From assembly GCA_027487845.1 (NCBI GenBank), contig JAIYCV010000001.1, positions 1 to 64,000 of the forward strand: a stretch of DNA of 64,000 bases, in the 5' to 3' direction. This DNA comes from Flammeovirgaceae bacterium. GTDB taxonomy: Bacteria; Bacteroidota; Bacteroidia; Cytophagales; Cyclobacteriaceae. This document shows positions 59,074 through 64,000 of the stretch, one piece after another (position 1 is the first letter of the stretch; every line of letters starts with the position of its first letter). Below the pieces are notes generated by a model. It worked only from the letters and a program-made list of their open reading frames with translations, made no database searches and had not been told where the DNA came from. Both the position numbers and the translations under genes were made by a program.

Positions 59074-60188
59074 GCAATAGCCAACCATATCGTTTAATCC
59101 TTACAGGTGGCGGCACTGGCGGACACATATACCCCGCTATCGCAATTGCAAATGCATTTAAGGAACGTTACCCAAGTGCTGAAGTGCTTTTTGTTGGTGC
59201 GTTGGGCAAGATGGAGATGACGAAAGTTCCGGAAGCGGGCTATAAGATTGTAGGTCTCACGATAAGTGGCATTCAACGAAAACTAACTTTTTCGAATTTA
59301 CTGGTGCCTTTTAAACTGATTGGTAGTTATCTCAGGGCTCGAAGTATTATAAAGTATTTTAAACCACATATACTAATCGGCACCGGTGGGTATGCAAGCG
59401 GCCCAATGATGTTAGCGGGTGCGCAGTTGAAAATTCCCTATCTCATTCAAGAGCAAAATTCGTATGCGGGTCTAACTAACAAACAGATCGCAGGTAATGC
59501 AAAACGCATTTGTGTAGCGTATGCAAATATGGATAGGTATTTTCCAAAGGATAAGATTGTATTTACTGGTAATCCCGTTAGAAAAGATATTCAAGATGTA
59601 AATGCTAAGAAGTTTGAGGCATTGGAATACTACGGATTTAGCGCATCCCGAAAGACATTACTTATCATCGGTGGGAGCCTAGGTGCCAAAACAATCAACG
59701 CAAGTGTCTTAAACGGAATAGATACGCTGCTTGGTTCCGATATACAGGTGATATGGCAAACTGGCAAAATTTATTACACCGATATCAAGAGGCAATTGGA
59801 AGGCCGTGAGTCAAAATCAATTCTTGTATTTGATTTTCTTCAACGGATGGATTTAGTATACGCGGCTGCAGATGTAGTAATTTCGCGGGCTGGAGCTTTG
59901 TCTATTTCTGAGTTATGCTTGGCAAAGAAGCCTTCTATTTTAGTTCCCTCCCCTAATGTAGCCGAGGATCATCAAACGCAAAATGCCTTAGCGTTGGTAA
60001 ATAAAAAAGCTGCCGTACTTGTGAAAGACAGTGAGGCTTTGGAGAAACTGATAGAGGAAGCCCTTCGCCTTTTATATGATGGGCATCGTTGTCACGAATT
60101 GCAGGTGAACATAGCGGCATTCGGGAAACCAGAAGCAGCAAACGAGATTGTCGATGAAATTGAAAAAATAATTCATGGAATTAAGTAA
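59070..60188 (+). CDS. murG: lipid II synthase (UDP-GlcNAc transferase) MurG
   Basis: Adds GlcNAc to lipid I on the cytoplasmic face. The 372-residue protein has the N-terminal glycine loop LILTGGGTGGHIYPAIAIA, the second loop LLIIGGSLGAKTINASVL, and AAADVVISRAGALSISELCL followed by KPSILVPSPNVAEDHQTQNA, the UDP-GlcNAc-binding region. All typical motifs are intact. It starts in an ATGA overlap with ftsW and overlaps murC by 14 nt. Confidence 0.95.
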   Translation: MSNSQPYRLILTGGGTGGHIYPAIAIANAFKERYPSAEVLFVGALGKMEMTKVPEAGYKIVGLTISGIQRKLTFSNLLVPFKLIGSYLRARSIIKYFKPHILIGTGGYASGPMMLAGAQLKIPYLIQEQNSYAGLTNKQIAGNAKRICVAYANMDRYFPKDKIVFTGNPVRKDIQDVNAKKFEALEYYGFSASRKTLLIIGGSLGAKTINASVLNGIDTLLGSDIQVIWQTGKIYYTDIKRQLEGRESKSILVFDFLQRMDLVYAAADVVISRAGALSISELCLAKKPSILVPSPNVAEDHQTQNALALVNKKAAVLVKDSEALEKLIEEALRLLYDGHRCHELQVNIAAFGKPEAANEIVDEIEKIIHGIK

Positions 60189-61560
60189 GTATCATAGTGT
60201 TTATTTTCTTGGCATAGGTGGCATTGGCATGAGTGCCATTGCCAGGTGGTTTAAGCATAAGGGCCTTCAGGTTGCTGGTTATGATAAAACCGCAACACCG
60301 TTGACATATGATTTGATAGAAGACGGAATTGAGATTCATTTTGAAGACACAATTGAATCAATACCAGGCTATTTAAATCCTGAAAAGACATTGGTAGTAT
60401 TTACTCCTGCCATTCCCAAAAATCACGTGCAGAATGCATATTTGAAAGAGCAGGGTTTTACAATACTGAAACGTTCTGAAATATTAGGTGTATTAACTAA
60501 GAACTACAAAACCATTGGCGTAGCAGGTACTCACGGGAAAACTACAACTTCCTCATTGATCGCACATATTTTAAAATCGGCTAACGTAAATATGGTTGCA
60601 TTCTTGGGTGGGATTACTACCAACTATGAGTCGAACCTAGTAATGAATGGCGAAGTCAATGACGAAACCATTGTAGTAGTAGAGGCGGATGAATTTGATC
60701 GTTCTTTTTTACGACTTTTTCCAGCTATGGCAGTGGTTACTTCAGCTGACGCTGATCACTTAGATATATATGGAGACCATGCAGCGATGATTGTTTCGTT
60801 TAAAGAGTTTATAAAACAAATTCATAAAGGGGGTCGGCTAGTTATCCATAACTCGGTAAAAGAATTGGCTCTCAGTAATACTGCTATTGAGGTCGACACG
60901 TATGGCCATAACCAGGGCGTTTATTCTGCGGCTAATATTGTTACCAAAGAAGGCTTTTTCGAATTTGATCTTATTGGTTTCAAAGAACCGATTACTAAGA
61001 TAAGACTAGGTGTTCCAGGTTTTCACAACATGGAGAATGCAATCGCGGCTGCACTTGTTGCTTTGAAATTAGGCATATCGCAGAATAACATCAAGGAAGC
61101 CCTTGCCTCCTTTAAAGGAGTGAAACGCAGGTTTGAGTTTATCATCCAAAAGCCAAACTTAATTTATATTGACGATTATGCGCATCATCCAACAGAAATC
61201 GAAGCTTTTTTACGATCACTTAAATCCATGTATGAGGGCAAGAAGTTGACAGTGATTTTCCAGCCACACTTGTTTACTCGCACACGTGACTTCGCTAAAG
61301 GTTTTTCTGAAAGCTTGAGCTTGGCTGATGAAGTTTTCCTAATGGATATTTATCCTGCCCGGGAGGAAGCAATACCGGGAGTTACATCGGATATGTTGGT
61401 GGCCGACATTACCAGTAAAGTGAAAGTGAGATGCAATAAGCAGGATCTAATGGAAACATTAAAAAATCGCGGGTTCGAAGTGATCGCAACTGTTGGGGCC
61501 GGGGACATTGATACGTTTGTGAAACCGATAAGGGAGATGTTATTAAAGAATTACAGGTAA
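60175..61560 (+). CDS. murC: UDP-N-acetylmuramate-L-alanine ligase
   Basis: Adds the first amino acid, L-alanine, to UDP-MurNAc. The 461-residue protein starts YHSVYFLGIGGIGMSAIARW, has the ATP loop IGVAGTHGKTTTSSLIAHIL, the metal-binding VVEADEFDRSFLRL, and IDDYAHHPTEIEAFL in the C-terminal domain. The start lies within the last codons of murG. Gene order murG-murC-ftsQ is standard. Confidence 0.95.
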   Translation: MELSKYHSVYFLGIGGIGMSAIARWFKHKGLQVAGYDKTATPLTYDLIEDGIEIHFEDTIESIPGYLNPEKTLVVFTPAIPKNHVQNAYLKEQGFTILKRSEILGVLTKNYKTIGVAGTHGKTTTSSLIAHILKSANVNMVAFLGGITTNYESNLVMNGEVNDETIVVVEADEFDRSFLRLFPAMAVVTSADADHLDIYGDHAAMIVSFKEFIKQIHKGGRLVIHNSVKELALSNTAIEVDTYGHNQGVYSAANIVTKEGFFEFDLIGFKEPITKIRLGVPGFHNMENAIAAALVALKLGISQNNIKEALASFKGVKRRFEFIIQKPNLIYIDDYAHHPTEIEAFLRSLKSMYEGKKLTVIFQPHLFTRTRDFAKGFSESLSLADEVFLMDIYPAREEAIPGVTSDMLVADITSKVKVRCNKQDLMETLKNRGFEVIATVGAGDIDTFVKPIREMLLKNYR

Positions 61561-61563
61561 TTG

Positions 61564-62328
61564 ATGAAAAGCAAGGTAAAAATAAGGCGAGAAGTTAAAG
61601 TGGTTATTCTACTCATTGCGGTTTCGTTTCTTATTGCTTTTAGTGAACGTAAACAAGGAGGTGCCGTTTGTAAAGACGTGCAAGTGGAGATTGAAAATGC
61701 ACGCGATAATTATTTTTTAGACGAAGCGGAGATTTTAAGACAAGTGGAGACAAGTGGTCAGCAGATAAAGGGGATCAATCTAGAAAGGATTAATCTTAAA
61801 AAAATTGAAACCAAACTAAAACTAGATAAGCACATCTTGGATGCTGAGTTGTATGGAGATTTAAAAGGTAATTTAATTGTGCGTGTAGAGCTAAGAAGAC
61901 CTATTGCCAGAATTGTCCAACAAGATGCTCCCGATGCCTATATAGCCGAAGATGGAACTGTGATGTCGGTATCTGAGAATTATTCTTCACGCGTGGTCTT
62001 AGTCAGCGGGCCATTTGTTAAACCCCTTTTAGAGAGTGAAGATTTGAAAAAATCAGAAGAAGGAACAAAACTGTTGGCTATGATTAAGTATATAAAAGAA
62101 GATGACTTTTGGAGTGCACAGATAGCACAGCTTGATATTGACCGAGGTGGAAAAATAACACTATATCCCCAAGTTACCAGTCAACTAGTGGAGTTTGGAG
62201 AGCCGGATAATATTGAAATGAAATTTAAGAAATTGATGATTTTTTATAAGGAAATTCTACCGACACGCGGCTGGAACAAATACGAGCGCGTGAATGTGGA
62301 ATACGAAGGACAAGTAATAGCTAAATAA
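61564..62328 (+). CDS. ftsQ: cell-division protein FtsQ
   Basis: Bitopic divisome protein with one membrane segment near the N-terminus (VVILLIAVSFLIAFS) and a periplasmic POTRA plus beta domain (the POTRA region includes GINLERINLKKIETKLKLDK, followed by LRRPIARIVQ). The 254-residue protein shows weak sequence identity across phyla, as usual; position between murC and ftsA supports the call. ATG 61564 is preferred over TTG 61561. Confidence 0.85.
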   Translation: MKSKVKIRREVKVVILLIAVSFLIAFSERKQGGAVCKDVQVEIENARDNYFLDEAEILRQVETSGQQIKGINLERINLKKIETKLKLDKHILDAELYGDLKGNLIVRVELRRPIARIVQQDAPDAYIAEDGTVMSVSENYSSRVVLVSGPFVKPLLESEDLKKSEEGTKLLAMIKYIKEDDFWSAQIAQLDIDRGGKITLYPQVTSQLVEFGEPDNIEMKFKKLMIFYKEILPTRGWNKYERVNVEYEGQVIAK

Positions 62329-62354
62329 CAACCACTAATTAAATAGACAATACC

Positions 62355-63677
62355 ATGGAACAAGAAAAAATAGTTGTAGGTCTGGACATCGGGACTACGA
62401 AAATTTGTGTAATCGTTGGTCGCAAAAATGAGTTCGGCAAGCTCGAGGTGTTGGGCATGGGCAAAGCTGAATCGGAAGGAGTAATAAAAGGTATAGTCAC
62501 CAATATTGACAAAACGGTCTTTGCTATTGAAAAAGCAATAAAAGAAGCCAGTGACATGTCGGGCATAGACATTCGTGTTGTAAATGTGGGTATCGCAGGT
62601 CAGCACATAAAGAGTACCATTCATCACGGAAGTATAACACGCAATTCAAAAGAAGATGAAGTAAGCATCGAAGATGTCAATCGCCTTACCGAAGATATGT
62701 ATCGCATCGTAATTCCTCCAGGAAGCGAAATCATTCACGTTATGCCACAGGACTATATTGTGGATTATGAGGAAGGGATCAAAGATCCCGTAGGCATGAG
62801 TGGAGTAAAATTGGAGGCGGATTTCCATATAATTACTGCGCAGACAAGTGCGATCAATAATATCAATAAATGTGTAAGAAGAGGTGGGCTAGAAATTGAA
62901 GACTTAATATTAGAGCCACTTGCTTCGAGTCTTGCGGTGTTAAGTGAGGAGGAGAAGGAAGCCGGTGTGTGTTTAATTGATATTGGAGGTGGAACTACCG
63001 ACATCGCTATTTTCTATGATAACATCATTCGACATACTGCCGTTATTCCATTTGGTGGAAATATCCTGACAACGGATATTCAACATGGTCTGATGGTGAT
63101 GCAGAAGCAGGCTGAACAACTCAAAACTCGGTTTGGTAAAGCCATTGCTGAAGAAGCCAGTCCTAATGAAATTGTTTCAATTCCTGGCATCAGAAATAGA
63201 ACCGCGAAGGAAATTTCAGTAAAAAATCTATCCAATATTATTCAAGCTAGGATGGAGGAGATTATAGAAATGGCCCATACCGAGATTATCAGTTCTGGGT
63301 TTGAGAAGAGACTAGCTGGCGGAATAGTAATTACAGGCGGTGGCTCTCAACTCAGTTGCCTAAAACAACTGGTAGAGTACATGACTGGAATGGATGCGCG
63401 GATAGGTTATCCAAATGAACATCTGGGTAAAAGTAAATTTGAAATTGTAAAAAGCCCCATGTATGCTACCGCAGTCGGCCTTGTGCTTTCTGGCTTCCGT
63501 TCGCTAGATGAGCGTGAAGAGCGTTATAAAGAAGCAAAAGAGATGGCAAGGCCAGTGCAACAAGCACCGAAAGTAAAAAAGGAAAAGACGAACCCCGCCT
63601 CTGATTTCTTTTCTACCATATTAAATAAAACAAAAGGTTTGTTGATAGACGATTTGGACGGTAAAAATGAATATTGA
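62355..63677 (+). CDS. ftsA: cell-division protein FtsA
   Basis: Actin-like protein that tethers FtsZ to the membrane. The 440-residue protein starts VGLDIGTTKICVIVGRKNE and has the phosphate-2-like VCLIDIGGGTTDIAIFYD and GGIVITGGGSQLSCLKQLVE. The SHS2 insertion is visible around VVNVGIAGQHIKSTIHHG. The C-terminal end (KTKGLLIDDLD) should contain the amphipathic membrane helix. It lies 26 bp after ftsQ and 71 bp before ftsZ. Confidence 0.93.
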   Translation: MEQEKIVVGLDIGTTKICVIVGRKNEFGKLEVLGMGKAESEGVIKGIVTNIDKTVFAIEKAIKEASDMSGIDIRVVNVGIAGQHIKSTIHHGSITRNSKEDEVSIEDVNRLTEDMYRIVIPPGSEIIHVMPQDYIVDYEEGIKDPVGMSGVKLEADFHIITAQTSAINNINKCVRRGGLEIEDLILEPLASSLAVLSEEEKEAGVCLIDIGGGTTDIAIFYDNIIRHTAVIPFGGNILTTDIQHGLMVMQKQAEQLKTRFGKAIAEEASPNEIVSIPGIRNRTAKEISVKNLSNIIQARMEEIIEMAHTEIISSGFEKRLAGGIVITGGGSQLSCLKQLVEYMTGMDARIGYPNEHLGKSKFEIVKSPMYATAVGLVLSGFRSLDEREERYKEAKEMARPVQQAPKVKKEKTNPASDFFSTILNKTKGLLIDDLDGKNEY

Positions 63678-63748
63678 ATAAACCGTTTGAAAGACAACTA
63701 AAGAATATAACCAACAACGGACAATAACACCCACTAAAAATAACTACT

Positions 63749-64000
63749 ATGTTCGATCTAGCTTCTTCTTATAAATTTGAGATACCCAAGCATCACAAAT
63801 CAATCATTAAAGTGATTGGGGTAGGTGGTGGTGGCAGCAACGCTGTGAACCACATGTTCAAACAAGGCATTAAAGATGTTGAGTTTGTGGTAACCAATAC
63901 CGATGCTCAAGCGCTCAACAGCAGTCCAGTTCCTTACAAACTTCAAATTGGCACTAACCTTACCGAAGGGCTTGGTTGTGGTGCCAACCCAGAAGTGGGC
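63749..64000 (+). CDS. ftsZ: cell-division protein FtsZ (5' part, cut by window end)
   Basis: Tubulin-like GTPase that forms the Z ring. The first 84 residues are visible: an N-terminal tail ([15 protein letters not shown]), then [18 protein letters not shown], the nucleotide-binding glycine segment, and [13 protein letters not shown]. The rest lies outside the window. It follows ftsA by 71 bp. Confidence 0.95.
   Translation, partial: MFDLASSYKFEIPKHHKSIIKVIGVGGGGSNAVNHMFKQGIKDVEFVVTNTDAQALNSSPVPYKLQIGTNLTEGLGCGANPEVG

Overview
The window is a 64 kb chromosomal piece from a member of the Bacteroidota, most likely order Cytophagales. The evidence is a gene with a gliding-motility-type C-terminal domain (type IX secretion), lipoprotein signal peptides typical of the phylum, promoters that fit the Bacteroidota pattern TTG-N19/20-TAnnTTTG instead of E. 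coli -35/-10 boxes, a fused E1 alpha/beta 2-oxoacid dehydrogenase, a short AMP nucleosidase, and a division cluster without ddl or murB.

Layout. 1-458: the 3' end of an unidentified gene, then a small ORF without a convincing start. 619-12090: mixed housekeeping and hypothetical genes (kelch lipoprotein, metallo-beta-lactamase-fold hydrolase, thioredoxin-fold protein, UMF1-type transporter, AMP nucleosidase, HsdR-N-like protein, alanine dehydrogenase, E1, a lipoprotein, a LuxE-like acyl-protein synthetase, a 40-residue lipoprotein). 12093-17648, mostly minus strand: a sigma-54 response regulator without a DNA-binding domain, RNase P RNA, an SlyD-type isomerase, tRNA-Leu(CAA), gpsA and a plsB-like acyltransferase. 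17990-29214: type IX cargo, DCC protein, fabD, folK, sppA, two tiny exported proteins, a TPR histidine kinase, metG. 29308-32444, minus strand: pth, rplY, prs, tRNA-Gln(TTG), DUF4136 lipoprotein. 32575-35142: ppc.

35143-42030 is the accessory region. It holds a PmeII/EcoO109I-like restriction endonuclease convergent with a C5-cytosine methyltransferase that carries an N-terminal HTH and has a perfect palindrome over its predicted transcription start. It also holds an XRE-coiled-coil gene preceded by a regular array of TTGTGAAC/GTTCACAA dyads with a 56-bp period, and three poorly known genes (unknown, YcxB-like membrane protein, large PIN-like protein). Related imperfect hairpins, resembling attC sites, lie in the spacers next to several of these genes. 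An 11-bp-period repeat array and interspersed palindromic elements are also present. No integrase or transposase is seen.

42078-48971: a two-gene unit (DUF1080/PA14-like protein and a beta-propeller-cytochrome c protein), a 7TMR-DISM histidine kinase and a family 2 glycosyltransferase. 49383-64000: the division and cell-wall (dcw) cluster mraZ, rsmH, ftsL, ftsI, murE, mraY, murD, ftsW, murG, murC, ftsQ, ftsA, ftsZ (cut by the window end). Most of it is tightly packed with 1-14 nt overlaps. A triple AAAGTGG-N3 MraZ box precedes it, and it is interrupted after mraZ by a four-helix-bundle gene with inverted-repeat flanks and after rsmH by a palindromic repeat.

All function calls rest on reading motifs and family resemblance by eye; no database search was run.
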